Source: Clostridia bacterium (GTDB lineage: Bacteria > Bacillota_A > Clostridia > Christensenellales > Aristaeellaceae). Taken from it: DNA of 13,616 nt. The translations under genes and the position numbers were made by a program. The notes under the pieces were generated by a model. That model searched no databases, was not told the DNA's origin, and saw nothing but the letters and a program-made list of their open reading frames with translations. The stretch lies in the NCBI GenBank assembly GCA_017412025.1, contig JAFQOY010000041.1, positions 1 to 13,616 of the forward strand, in the 5' to 3' direction. This document shows, in pieces, positions 13,616 through 13,616 of the stretch (position 1 is the stretch's first letter; every line of letters starts with the position of its first letter).

Positions 13616-13616
13616 C

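Noticed and set aside
13451..13616. CRISPR array, tRNA cluster or integron attC sites
   Set aside because: The stems all differ, there are no equal direct repeats or spacers, no tRNA cloverleaf, and no matched GTTRRRY/RYYYAAC core pair.

Overview
The window looks like a stretch of chromosome from a GC-rich member of the Firmicutes, probably an uncultured gut clostridium. Support for this: strong AGGAGG-type ribosome binding sites, sigma-A-type promoters in AT-rich gaps, an AddB nuclease subunit in place of RecBCD, an aspartoacylase/MATE/ABC operon, and three exact copies of the Firmicutes-type ParB site. No rRNA, tRNA, transposase, phage gene or CRISPR array was seen. The genus cannot be named from the sequence alone.

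Layout. (1) 1-4758, minus strand: a tight four-gene operon, read from right to left. It encodes an apparently active M14-type aspartoacylase/succinylglutamate-desuccinylase homologue, a paralogue that has lost the zinc-binding and catalytic residues, a MATE exporter, and an ABC exporter that runs off the left edge. (2) 4759-5000: a divergent control region with two back-to-back promoters whose -35 boxes overlap. (3) 5001-6204, plus strand: a GT4 glycosyltransferase resembling diacylglycerol glucosyltransferases, with its own terminator. (4) 6269-8284, plus strand: a strong promoter, a structured leader, and a glycogen/starch synthase (GT5) with an extra C-terminal domain resembling SCP2 sterol/lipid carriers, followed by a terminator. 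(5) 8293-8900, minus strand: a small gene of unknown function with its own terminator and a candidate promoter. (6) 9048-12569, minus strand: addB with terminator and a near-consensus promoter. Its leader holds three perfect 16-bp parS palindromes at 48-49 bp spacing. (7) 12590-13435, plus strand: a calcineurin-like metallophosphoesterase. (8) 13451-13616: five consecutive stem-loops with almost no unpaired spacing, reaching the right edge.

How the parts fit. The operon in (1) suggests hydrolysis of an acylated small molecule coupled to export, with the dead paralogue as a likely partner subunit. The glycosyltransferases in (3) and (4) are separate transcription units. Both point towards glucose polymer or glycolipid chemistry with a lipid connection. 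The parS cluster places a ParB loading point inside the transcription unit of a double-strand-break repair nuclease, and suggests the region is near the replication origin. Start codons were set from ribosome binding sites, and several differ from the longest open frame.
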